NCBI RefSeq assembly: GCF_033958435.1
Contig: NC_134138.1
Span: 178,978,798 to 179,042,797 of the forward strand
DNA: 64,000 nucleotides
Direction: 5' to 3'
Origin: Carettochelys insculpta
Lineage: Eukaryota > Chordata > Testudines > Carettochelyidae
The notes under the pieces are model-generated. The model was given only the letters and a program-made list of their open reading frames with translations, searched no databases and was not told the DNA's origin. The position numbers and the translations under genes were made by a program. Shown here piece by piece: positions 48,369 to 59,105 of this stretch (the stretch's first letter is position 1; each line of letters opens with the position of its first letter).

Positions 48369-48834
48369 TACTAAGGCAGGGGTCTGCAACCTGCAGCTCT
48401 GGAGCCTCATGCATTTCTTTAAGGACTTCTTTGTGGCTTCCAATGCTATAATTCCAAAGTTAAAAAAAATCCTCATCCTGATTATTTTTGATAAATGGTG
48501 AATGTCTAAAAGCCCAACAATGAGCAACTCATATCTAAATATCAAATGTGTGATCTCGAAATGCTGGATAACTCCCCCTTTAATATGTCCAGTGGATTGT
48601 GGGATATTATATTGTATCTGCTTTAATCATGTTGCTAATAAAGTTTTGATTTTGAAAAGGAAAGGAAGTGTGTGGCTTTCCTGCTGTGAAGGCTAACATA
48701 CATTTTAAGAAAGAAAATGTGAGGTAAAATTGGTATAATTAAAATAGGTTTGAGAGTGAAAGTCAGGAAGATAGTAGTACAAACAAACTTGTGAAGTGTG
48801 AGGAAATAGAATATGTAAAATGTTTGTGAACATC

Positions 48835-49987
48835 TGTAGCCAGACAAAGTCTCCCCCTTACAAGCCAGCTTGCTCGCTGCCCCCCGCCCCCCACTGAGAA
48901 GCACACAGGGCACAGAAACGGCTGCTGACAGCACAGTCTTTGATGCCCTCATTGAGGCCCAGATGTGCTAGCTCATCGTGACCCTGAGAAACAGAAAGTA
49001 CAGATAAAGGGCTAACAAGCCAAACTGTCAACAAAAGGTGGCGGGGGGAACCTCAAGAAATTACCCCAGCTGGCATTGATGAATTTGATACGCACACACA
49101 CATACTATCCCAGAAGAGGAAGTCCCCGCCCACACAAAAAGAATGTCCTGTACTCCCAAATTGCTTATCTCCCGTCTTACAAGTGCAAATTAAGTAAGAA
49201 ATGCCCTTGTAACAAACTGGCGTCACAAAAGACAGACCAGTACGATCTGGCACCATAGATAAGAAAGAGAATACGTAACTTAAAAGGGGTATAAAAGATG
49301 GGTCCAGCAGAACTCTAACTTTGAGTGCATCTCCACCAACTACCTGCTGGTCGGGTCAGCTGATTGCCTCCCGAGGTCCGCAACTGGGGACGCCCAACCT
49401 CATATTCGTCTTTCTGCGGAATTGAGTGACTGATCCGGCTTGGCTACGCTGGTATCGAGAAACGCAGAGAAGGTAAGATATACCCATGCTAGGTCTCCGT
49501 TTTTTTTGTGCACAGCTAAAGAAATAGAGCTCTGTAACTAGACGTCGTTGTATCAAGATATCATTGTGTTAGATGGTAACAGATATCTTTGTATTGGATT
49601 GTAACGTAACTTGTTAACACCTGTACTTTGCTAGCATATAAGAAGTAGACAATAGCCTTTTGTAACCACACGCTTATAACTGTAGCTTAATAAACTTGTA
49701 ACTAGTTAAGATCTAAGCCTGACCCTGTTATCCTTTTGTCACTACAACACAGCCGGCACAATAAAAGAACTGTAATCGTTTGGTTACTACAGCCTGGCCG
49801 TGGTTGAGAATACTAGCAGCTCCCTGCTCTAACAGTAAAAAACTGGGTTGCTTAGGACTCAGGGGAATCCGTCAGACTGTCTTGGCTGCTTGCAGCGACA
49901 ATCTCCCTGCTCTCGCAGTTTTAAACTCGGATGATAACAAGGGCATAGTTGGTACCTTACCGCACATTACCCAGCCACCGGCTAACA
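48835..49987 (+). mobile_element. Solo LTR inside the hAT element, 1,153 bp
   Basis: It begins TGTAGCCAGACAAAG and ends CCGGCTAACA, with a perfect 5-bp duplication ACATC (48,830-48,834 and 49,988-49,992). Plus-strand signals are GGGGTATAAAAGATGGG (TATA, about 49,288) and AATAAA at about 49,689 and 49,759. It has no retroviral genes. A consensus-like splice donor (GAGAAGGTAAGATA, about 49,466) lies between TATA and the first polyadenylation signal. It probably arose by LTR-LTR recombination of a provirus. The class is uncertain; a 5-bp target is compatible with several. Confidence 0.82.
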
Positions 49988-50027
49988 ACATCCCACAGTA
50001 AACATGTATCCCATTACAAATCACTGT

Positions 50028-50380
50028 GGCTGTGTCTATACTTGGCCAAAATTTCGAAAAGGCCATGTTAATGGCCAAATCAGAGAATACTAATGAAGCA
50101 CTGAAATGAATATTCAGCACCTCATTAGTATGCTGCCAGCTGCAGCACTTTGAAAGTGCTGTGTTTCGATCATGTGTGACTTCTCCACACAGACCCCTTT
50201 TTGAAAGGAGCAGGGCCCCGTAAACAAGCCGCGCTTGATCAAAACGTGACACTTTCGAAGTGCCGCAGCCTACAGCATGCTAATGAGGTGCTGAATATTG
50301 ATTTCAGTGCCTCATTTGTACTCTCTGATTTGGCCATTAGCATGGCCCTTTTGAAATTTTGGCCAAGTGTAGACGCAGCC
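50028..50380. mobile_element. Fold-back MITE with GGC...TCTA ends, copy C
   Basis: A 353-bp element with ends GGCTGTGTCTATACTTGGCC and GGCCAAGTGTAGACGCAGCC and TSD TGT (50,025-50,027 and 50,381-50,383). Like the other copies it is an imperfect palindrome, and ACTAATGAAGCACTGAA in the left half pairs with TTCAGTGCCTCATTTGT in the right. It sits 35 bp from the LTR end, within hAT sequence. Confidence 0.83.
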
Positions 50381-50551
50381 TGTGTGTGCTCTGTTCTTAA
50401 AATAGGGGTTACAAAAAGTAGGGTTTGACATTATTTATAAAGGACTTTCTTGTATTCACATCCATTGTGGCTCTTGAATTATCGAGCTTTTTATCGAATT
50501 TGAAAAAAATGGCTCTTCTTGCTATTTTGGTTGCCAGCCACTGCACTAAGA

Positions 50552-52109
50552 GAATGATTTAAATCCATATTAGGCCACTCTTGAATTTGTTTGACAGCAG
50601 CCATCAAAAGCATCACCGAGTTCAACAAAAGTGTTAGTTTGTTGAGAAAAGTACGAAGACCAACTCATCAGAAAAAGTTACTCTTCATGTTTATAACCAC
50701 TTGTGTAATACTGAAGTCAAGAGGCTGAGCTGGTATAAAATTAACACAGCTCCACTGATTTCAGTAGGCCTAGACTGAGGAACTCAGAATAGGAGGTTTT
50801 CCAGAGATACTAGTCTGGGACATTCATTTGTTCATTCATTCCACAAACACAATAAAACACAAATGCTGATTAATATTGATACTTCATTTGCAACTAAAAT
50901 AGGAACATTTGGAACTGATGCCTAATCAGAAATTGACAGTGACCTTTAAAAACGGGTATTTTTAATGATTATGAGAGTTTTTGTTACATTGTCATACATC
51001 ACCAGGTCAATATATAATCGACTACAAGATATGTAATATAATTTAGCAGATTAATTATGAAGGAGACCATTCTTATTTATACATTCATCAAATTTTGTAT
51101 GGATCATTATTTTACTTCCTGCTTGCAGCTTCGGTATGTCAGCAGAAATGGTCAATGATGAGTAAAATTTCACAAAAACTTACTGTTGAAGTCAAGTTTG
51201 AATAAATCATAAAATATGTTTTGCTGAAATCTGTTAAACTATGTACAGTACTGGACACAAGAGCATGGAAACATATAGATCATTCTTAGCTCTGTGATGT
51301 AATTTACCAAGGCCAGTTCAAGCAATCTTAGTCATAATTTACAGACCCAAGCACTATGAGCACACACAACCTTGCAATTGCCCAGTTTACACCAACTCAT
51401 TCGTACAACTGTAATTTTAAGAGGCGATGCAGGGACAAGCCCAGACAAGGATGACAACCAGATTGGAAGTATTCTATTCCATGTGAAATAGGTTTTGTAC
51501 CAAGCTCATCATCATAGTTTGAGCACCTTCCAGTAGCACATGATGCAACATGACTACGTATTTGTTCTGTGCGGTTTGTTCTCTCTTCTACATAAAGGAA
51601 GAAATGTATGGAGTGCCTTGTTTTGGTAGTGGTGAAAAAAATACACTGCTATGTGTTTGTTAAAGCAGGCAAAGTCAAACATGCTTTTACCTGGAACAGA
51701 AAGCAGCAAGGTGTCTGGGATGGCTCATAGTTTATGGGAGAATTCATTCCACAGTCTGAGACTGGCCCCCAGAAAAAGCTCTGTCTGCTGCACACATGAG
51801 GTTTACACTTAATGGTAAGACTTTCCTGGCGGTGTTATTCTTGGCAATGGCCAACAGGCACTGAAAGAGCCTCATTCAAGGACAGCAGCAGTTAGCACCA
51901 CGGCATCTTATAGGCCACAGCATCTGGGTCCCTGAAGCAGGAGAATTTGAAATCAGATACATCCTTTTCCTCTACCCTCCAATCCGTGCAAGAAACAGAA
52001 GTTAGCCAAGTAACACTAAAATATGCAGAATGGACCTATAGGAAACAAGTTTGGTTTCTCCATTCTCTCGTATCCCCTCCAATTAAGCCTAGCCCATTGC
52101 CTTCTCATG
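50552..52109. other. Unassigned sequence
   Basis: No exon recognised. Around 51,710-51,900 the sequence resembles an old dispersed repeat, but no family is assigned. Confidence 0.4.
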
Positions 52110-52300
52110 TGGTCCAGGCATTAGCCTGAGACTCAGGAGGCTCCAAGCCTTTCTACCAACTTCTTAAGAGACTTTCACCAAGTCATTTGCTTTCTCTCTG
52201 CCTAAAGGCCTCATCTGTAAAATGGAGATCAAAGAATGTGTGTCCCACGCTAAGGTGCTTTGCAGATTTTCATTAGAGATTGTAGAGATTTCATTAGAAA
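52110..52300 (+). repeat. MIR-type SINE
   Basis: Landmarks in order are GCATTAGCCTGAGACTCAGG (tRNA-related part), CACCAAGTCATTTGCTTTCT, CCTCATCTGTAAAATGGAGA and AAGGTGCTTTGCAGATT. This is the recognisable order of a MIR/CORE-SINE on the plus strand, diverged and therefore old. Confidence 0.65.
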
Positions 52301-54086
52301 ATTGAGCAACCTGATAAATTTAACAGGTTTGTGTGTCAGAAAATGAAGTTTCTTTGACAATGAAATTGAGAAGTGTCAATTTCAAGGAAATTTTAAAATG
52401 GAAAAGGCAAAATGATTTATTTTGACTTTCTTCATTCTGCTTGACAAGATGAAAACATTTCATCTCAACAGGGTAAGAATGTTTCATATTAACTTACATG
52501 GTCTTTCCTTTCAACCATTCGAATATACATTATATACATGGATGAAAATATAAATAACCACACCGTAGAAAATGTTAACATGATAGAAAGTAAATGATAC
52601 CGCATTACCAAAGCAAAACACTGAAATATTTCAGAAGCAAAGATTTTCAGAATTTCCATTTTATGATAAATTTCAGAATTTTTACTGTACGTTCTCATTC
52701 AGAATGAAAAAAAAAATAGGTCCAAGTTTCCTGTGGCAGGGAAAATTCCATTTTCTAACCAGATCTACTACTCTGATGCTTTAGTGTGAGACGAATAAAA
52801 GTACTTTAGACACAGAGGAGAAGATTAAGGAGCAGTCTTGAAACACTTCTTTGACACCTGTTTACCAGAAAAGTAAGCCTGCTGACCATGGTGAAAAATA
52901 CCTGTACCACTATGTCCCTAGTACTTTAAGGAGGTCACGTTTCAAAAATACAACCCTTGTCTCAGAAGTGATTCTCTTGCCTGGAAAGAGGAATGAGACT
53001 CATTGGCTGGAGAGCCTAACCCCATATAGGTCAAGATGGGGAAAAGGCTCATGCAAACCACTTCTCATCTCCCAAGCAGCTCTGTGTTGATTCTGTTCCC
53101 TTTTCTCCACCAAGACACATGGATATATATTTTTAAATGCGGCTAGTTTCATCCTAGCCACGTATGATGTAAGTTTTCAGTAGTTATACAAGTTTTATAG
53201 TCACACAAATGTGTTAGTGCTGCCTTTATACACAGAGAGAGAAAGGTGTATATATCTCTCCATGCTACCACACTCACGCAAGATTATTGACACTATTTAA
53301 AAAGCTGAACACACACCAATCCATTAGTAAGAACATAAGTGACTACTGCAGTTGTCTAAATGTAATCAGTAATATCAAGGTGATCATAAAAATATTTTTT
53401 AAATAATCTGGTACTTTCATTTAAAAAAAAGACAATTTTACCACTGGATAGACTGTCATAATAATGGCATATTTTAGGTCCTAAATTTCTAACATTTTAC
53501 TCTCATAAGCCTTTTAATATTAATGGTAAAAGTAGAAATATATTTTAAAGGACCAAATTTTAATCCTCTGCAAAAATAATTATTATAAGGGGTCATTATT
53601 TTTTAAATCATAAATTGCTATAAGAACATGAGATTTATTGGCACTCGTAACAAAATGGTTAATTTAGAACACAAAATGAAAGCTGAATAGATTATAATAC
53701 CTGGTCAGAATGACCTTCTCCTGAGAATTAATATACAATAATCAACAGCAAAGGAGAATTTCATGGATGTGCAGAGGAGAAATACTTCCACGTAAGAGTC
53801 TTGTTCTCAAATAATCACCACCCTCAAAGACCCAGAGAGCCAAAAAACAAATGTGTTTATACATACATGTACTCACAACCTACAACAAAGACCATATGCC
53901 CTCACCCAAAAACACAAGCACAAACACCCATAAATCACACCGTTAGCAATACAGTTGAAAAGATCAACGGCAGCACTATATCAAAACCTAACACTACATG
54001 CTACGTATTACTAGCTTTTGTTAACATAATTCACCACCCACAATTTCACAATAAAAGAAAATCCCCAAGACAACAAATTGTACTTA
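52301..54086. other. Unassigned AT-rich sequence
   Basis: No exon or repeat family recognised. Confidence 0.45.
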
Positions 54087-54094
54087 AATATTAG

Positions 54095-54687
54095 CAGGGT
54101 GACCATCTGTCCTGTTTTGGGCCAGACAGCCTGATAATTCTTACATCATCCTGGAGTTCTGATTTATTTTGTCAATGGGGCTAATTGCCCTGCATTCCAC
54201 TTTTTTACTAGCCCCCTGACTACACCTCCTGCTGGAGGGAAGCCAGAACCCAGACCCACACGATGGCACAGCTGCTGCCCGACTTCCCCCAGCTGTGAGG
54301 GGCGCTGGGAGCTGGACCCACGCAGTGGCACAGCCACCTCCTGACTTCCCCTGGCTTGTGGGGGAGCTGGGAGAAGCACCTACGTGGTTGTGCAGCTGCT
54401 GCCTGCCTTCCCCTGGCTGTGGGGAGCTGGGAGCTGGACCCGCTTGGTGGCATGGCTACTGCCCAACTTCCCCCAGCTGCGAGGTCCGGGAGCTTCACTG
54501 GAAGATTCACAGTGTAGATCCCAGTGCTGCAAACCACAGCTGCCCCCCTGTACCTGCCCAGCAAGGTGGCAGCCCCCATACGGCAGCCACCTCCCGACTC
54601 CCGGATAAAATGACCATCCGTCCTGTTTTGTCTGGGATGGCGTTATTCCCGTGTCCCATATTTGGCCGGGGGAGATATGGTCACCTT
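54095..54687. mobile_element. hAT MITE, AGGGTGACC ends, copy 2 (593 bp)
   Basis: Ends CAGGGTGACCATCTGTCCTG and GAGATATGGTCACCTT are flanked by a perfect 8-bp duplication AATATTAG (54,087-54,094 and 54,688-54,695). The ends match the 46,053-46,442 copy, including GTCCCATATTTGG near the right end, while the interior is a different GC-rich sequence with repeated CCCCTGGCTG/GGGAGCTGGGAG phrases. The 149-codon plus frame and 119-codon minus frame inside are composition artefacts. Confidence 0.87.
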
Positions 54688-54695
54688 AATATTAG

Positions 54696-56010
54696 GAAGC
54701 TTTCCAAATTGCAAGATAACTGTTCCAACTTGCAAGGGTATTGACCAAAACCACATAGAAAACTGAACTTCAATATAAACTGTTTCTCCAGTGTTCTGTC
54801 CTTTTCTTGGGGGAGATAGCCTATTATAGCAACAAACTGATGTTTAAGTACTCATTTCTTTGGTCTGGGTGAGAACTAATTCAGCTTATCTGATTTTTAT
54901 GACTACTTTTAGAAGCACATAATGATGAATCTGATTTTACAAAATTCAAGTGTTTTCCCTTCCTATCGTTAACTCAGAGATTGTGTGTGTGTGTGCACGT
55001 ACGCGTGCACATCTCTCATTTGTATGCCATGGTTGGATAAACTGAACTCTCAGATATACAGACTGGTTCTGACTGAAAAATTTTCAGTGAAACTTCATTC
55101 CATTCCATTCTGGAACAGGAAATTTTTGACTTCTTTTGTTTCAAAAATTTTGCTTAGAGATTTTTTTATTTTTAAAAATATAAAAAATATGTAACTCAGA
55201 AGGAAACTTTTACATATTAAAGCAAAATGTTTCGACCAACTTATAATTTTTTTTAGTATTAGTTTAGTGGGAAATTACAACATGTTTTCTTTTTTATGAA
55301 AACATGAAAATTACAAAATTTCCAGTGAAGTGGAATTCAAAACCTTCTCTTCAGCCAGTTCTAATAAATGCAGCTCTCATTTTAAGCCTGTAAAAATTGT
55401 AAACATGTATCAGAAAAGAAGTTGGCTCCACTTTCAAACATTCTAGACAGTATATTAATAGGAAAGCGAAAAATGTATAGAACAAACCTTCATTGTTAGT
55501 TTATGATTTCTGATTCGTAAATGAAGGCCCAGTCAATGAAAAATGAAATGTGTCAGAGTCTGATCTTATTGAAAGAAAGGCATTTTTCATCATTAACTTC
55601 AACTAGGATGAAGATTTGACCTTTCATTCAGAAAATGGTATTTAAATTCAGCATGACTGATTCTGTTCTCACTTAAAGCTAGTTTTAGCAAGGTTCTGAG
55701 GTGTCTGGCCCTGACCCAGTAAACCACTTAAATATTTGATTAGTTTCTAGAAAATAAATAGTTCCGTTGACTTTGTCTTAAAGTGGTGAGAATCATAAAT
55801 ACTTTTATTGAAGTAAAACAATACCTGAATTAGTGCAGAATGGATGTTTTTAAAACCGTTATGCCATCCAGGCATACAGTTTAAATTGTATTAGCTAGGA
55901 CAGGTTTAGGACTATTTTTAAAGCCTGCTCAGTGAAGAGTTCTCTTATCCCACATGATTCTGCATTTTGGAAAAAAAGAATAATTATGCCCATCCTAAGA
56001 TGGCGTTGAT
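54696..56010. other. Unassigned AT-rich sequence
   Basis: A (TG)n tract lies at 54,981-54,994. No exon or confident repeat. Confidence 0.45.
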
Positions 56011-56016
56011 ATATCT

Positions 56017-56120
56017 ATGTCAGTCCCAGGACATTAGAGAGACACAGTAGATGATGTAGTTGGTCAAATAAAAGATATTACCTCACTCATGTCGTCTCTT
56101 CAGTATCCTAGGACATAACA
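56017..56120. repeat. Two Penelope-like tails in inverted orientation
   Basis: The left half (TCAGTCCCAGGACATTAGAG, then AGACACAGTAGATGA) is the reverse complement of a tail block I know from reptile genomes. The right half (GTTGGTCAAATAAAAGATAT, then TACCTCACTCATGTCGTCTC and ATCCTAGGACA) is the same block forward. The two halves pair as a short inverted repeat. The Penelope assignment is from memory of the block, not from coding sequence. Confidence 0.45.
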
Positions 56121-56994
56121 GTTGCTATTAATACTAAAATATAGCTAAATAAAGATAGCTCGTGGAATCTTAAATATTTTATGACGAAGAAACGAAACTC
56201 AGACATTGCACCTTAAGCCAAAACACTTTAATATTACTACACCATGTTATTTAAAGTTAGAAAGACTTTGTTTCACTTCAACTATTAAATGTGTTAAAAG
56301 ACTCCAAGGAATTCATATAACTGTTCCAAATTAGGATATTATCATCCCATCAGTAATCTCTTGAACAAATAAAGAGCATTACTTGTTTCATATTCAGAAA
56401 TGCCTTTAATTTAATTGAAATGTTTGAAAAGTACAAAGCACAGATTTTTTCCACAACTAAGCTTTAATTAAATATGCAAATTTCTTTCAGCCATTGAGTT
56501 GCGGTGAATAATTGACTTAAAGAGGAAAAAATGGCCAATAATTTACAAATTATCTGTTTTTCCATATCATAAAATCAATAGAAGTGTGACTGGGAACAGA
56601 ATGTTAAAAAGTTGCAAGTTCTGAGGATTTACTAAGTATGCATAATAAATAAGGCAATGCTCTCAGAGCACTCCTTTTATCATATTAGTTCCACAAACTA
56701 GTTAATCCTAGTGTATTGTTCTTATGGATAAAAGTCTCATTTGTTTATAATTGTCTAATCAACTGAAACTTAATTGCATTAAGGATCTTTGATGAAGCTT
56801 TATAATCTGCATAAAGATTAATAATTTAGAATCCTAATTAATGGCAGAAACATAAAAATAAAGTTTATAAAGAAAAGAAAGGGCTGTATTTGATTTCATA
56901 CTAGACTACTTGTTGATGAGGATACAGAGGCAAAATGAGGATAGGTGCACAGCACTGAACAACAGCTGCAAAAAGTGTAACAAAGAGAAAATGT
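56121..56994. other. Unassigned AT-rich sequence
   Basis: No feature recognised. Confidence 0.4.
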
Positions 56995-57690
56995 GCTACA
57001 CAGGGCCACATTAAGAAAGGGGCTTTAAGTGCAGCAGCCCAGAGTCTCCAGCTAAAGTAGGCCACACAAAAAGATCTCCAGGCCATGGAAAGTACAGATC
57101 TTTTTGCAGATCCCCTGTTAGTCTGGAGCTTCAGCCACTAAAACTCCTGTGTTCCAGCCCAGCCTGGGCTGGAGATGCATGCTCTGAGACATTGTGTGTA
57201 TAATTCTCCTGCAGTCTTGGCCCCCACAGCTCCCATTAGCCAGGAATTGGAGACAGTGGGGTCTGCAGGGGGACAATGCCTGCAGGCAAATGCAGGGCAT
57301 TTTGTAGACCCACCTCTCCCATCCTGTCTCGGGGGCCTGTGTCAGCAAAGGGAAACTGTCTGAGTAAGCACCCCACATCCCAAATGCCTGCCCCAGCTCT
57401 GAGCCCTCTCCTCCACTTTAATTTCTGCTCAGACTCTGCACCCCACCTCTTTCCCTGTGCCCCTTTCCTGCACTCCAAAGCCTTTGACCCCATCCTGAAG
57501 CCCCGTCCTGTACCCCAAATGCCTCATCCCCGTCCTGCCCCAGAGCTCTCCTGCCTCCTGCATCCCAACCTCTGCCACAGACACCTCCCCCACTCTGAAC
57601 CTCTCATTTGCGCCCCACCCCAGAGCCTAGGAGCCCCCACAAATTCTAATAGCCTTAGGCCCCCAGAATTAGTCTTGTCCTAGTGCTAGA
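56995..57690. repeat. Dispersed repeat with strongly C-rich arm
   Basis: From about 57,370 to 57,650 the plus strand is very C/T-rich, with phrases such as CACCCCACATCCCAAATGCC, TGTACCCCAAATGCCTCATC and CACCCCAGAGCC recurring in loose register. I recall this style from the interior of non-autonomous elements in turtle genomes. The 135-codon plus frame is proline/leucine/cysteine-rich and not a gene. Ends are not defined. Confidence 0.45.
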
Positions 57691-58299
57691 CCCATTGCTA
57701 GTCTTGTCCCAGACCCATCACCAATACTCTCCTATGCTAGGCATTAAGATGGTTCCAGTGTGGTGGCTATGGCACTCCTTACCAGATGATAGTGCCAGGG
57801 TTACAGGGCTCCTTACTATATAACTCAACACAAGGTCGGCACATCTTCAACTGAGGACTCAGAAAACTCAGTTTTCTGAGTTCTAGCACCTCTGCCCCCC
57901 AGTGAGCAGGAGAAAGGGTGAAATCAAGTTGCCTTCATAAATTAAATCAGACCTTGTGGGTTCAGTTGCTCACCCTACCACTTGTGCCTATGGCCCAATA
58001 CCAAAATCCCAGCTGTTTTAACATTAATTTTAACTGCACTGGAAACTAGCTACAGCTCATTCTGAGGTATATGACACCTATCCCTATTTTACGTGTGCTC
58101 CTGCTCAGCCCCTTGTGATTTCAATGTTGTACAAGAAAAAGCAGCCCACATCTCCTCAATGGTAATTGCCAATAGACCTGCAAGAGGAAAAAAATAAATC
58201 TTTTCTGTCTTCCCAAAGTGGTGACTGAGCTGCAGCACTTATCAGTTTGGTTTCCATTTCCAGTTTGCATGGATATGAAGAATTGCTGAACTGGAGCAC
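57691..58299. other. Unassigned sequence
   Basis: No feature recognised. Confidence 0.4.
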
Positions 58300-58344
58300 A
58301 AATAGGCTCTGCACGGCCTCAGTGCCGGGCTAAATCCTGGGCGG

Positions 58345-58395
58345 TGGGGAACACTGGCCAATCAGCATCCCTTTTCCTCTACTGGCCAATGAGTG
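58345..58395 (+). promoter_or_regulatory. Paired CCAAT boxes (promoter-like)
   Basis: ACTGGCCAATCAGCATCC (about 58,353) and ACTGGCCAATGAGTGCC (about 58,381) are two near-identical CCAAT contexts about 30 bp apart. They are followed by GC-rich sequence and GGCTTATATTCTCCC near 58,452. Spacing near three helical turns is typical of NF-Y sites. No gene is recognised downstream, so this could be a non-coding promoter, an enhancer, an LTR relic or chance. Confidence 0.3.
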
Positions 58396-58399
58396 CCAA

Positions 58400-59035
58400 T
58401 GACTCTTAGAGGAGGAGCTACCTATTGTCTCTCAGTAAGTCTCCCCTTTCCTGGCTTATATTCTCCCAGCCGCTGATATGGTGGATGGTACTTTGTGCAT
58501 TGCTTTGAAGTATTCTTTAATCATTTCTGATACTCTATTCATTTGCTTTCACAACAGGCTACAAGAATAACAGTGTTACCAGAAGGAGGAATTTGGTAGC
58601 TGTTATAACTAGAACATTTCATATCACATTGAAATAGATTCAATAGTAAATGAAAAATGAATAATTGAGTTAATTAGCACAGTAAAATACCCATGTAATT
58701 GAAGAAAGGCAGGAGACTCTCAGAAGAGATGCTGATAAAAATCATACATCTGATGTATTTTTCATCCTGCAAAATACATTTCTATGATGAATCCAAGTGT
58801 AAAGCCTTCTTTGTCCATGGAGTCACTGGTGTAAATGAGGGAAGACTTCAGGGACAAAAATAAAGGCCATCTGATATTACTAAACACTGGGTCATCAGTA
58901 TGAACTCAACAGAAATGTATTGGGGGGCATGAAAAAAGAAAAGCTCCCCTGCTTGTTGTAGCACCTGAATAGTGTGAGACAGAAAATGTACAAAGTATGG
59001 TACTCACTATTACCCCGCACAGATGTGCAACTTCC
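58400..59035. other. Unassigned sequence
   Basis: No exon or known repeat recognised. Confidence 0.4.
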
Positions 59036-59037
59036 CA

Positions 59038-59105
59038 CAAGCAGACTCAAACCTGGGACCTCAAGGGCTTATTATAGGTGCCTTTACAGCTTGAGCTAGG
59101 GGCAC
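59038..59105 (-). repeat. tRNA-like SINE fragment (minus strand)
   Basis: GACTCAAACCTGGGACCTCA...TTACAGCTTGAGCTAGGGGC is the reverse complement of a tRNA-like sequence: the B-box side reads GGTCCCAGGTTTGAGTC on the minus strand. It does not fold as an intact tRNA, so I call it a SINE fragment. Confidence 0.5.

Larger units (their letters stand above)
48377..50543. mobile_element. hAT element split by an LTR and a MITE
   Basis: The left end CAGGGGTCTGCAACCTGCAG and right end GGTTGCCAGCCACTG are hAT-type inverted repeats. The 8-bp flanks TACTAAGG (48,369-48,376) and CACTAAGA (50,544-50,551) match at six positions. Its own DNA is 48,377-48,834, 49,993-50,027 and 50,384-50,543 (about 650 bp); the rest is later insertions. 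Both ends carry the TGGCTC/GAGCC-type subterminal motifs of this family. No transposase. Confidence 0.8.

Noticed and set aside
54220..54744. 149-codon plus and 119-codon minus frames
   Set aside because: They sit in the GC-rich interior of an hAT MITE bounded by a perfect 8-bp duplication, and have no domains.
57276..57683. 135-codon Pro/Cys/Leu-rich frame
   Set aside because: It is a by-product of the C-rich repeat arm, with no recognisable protein family.
59038..59105. A tRNA gene
   Set aside because: Only B-box-like similarity is present, and the arms do not pair as an intact tRNA. It fits a SINE fragment better.
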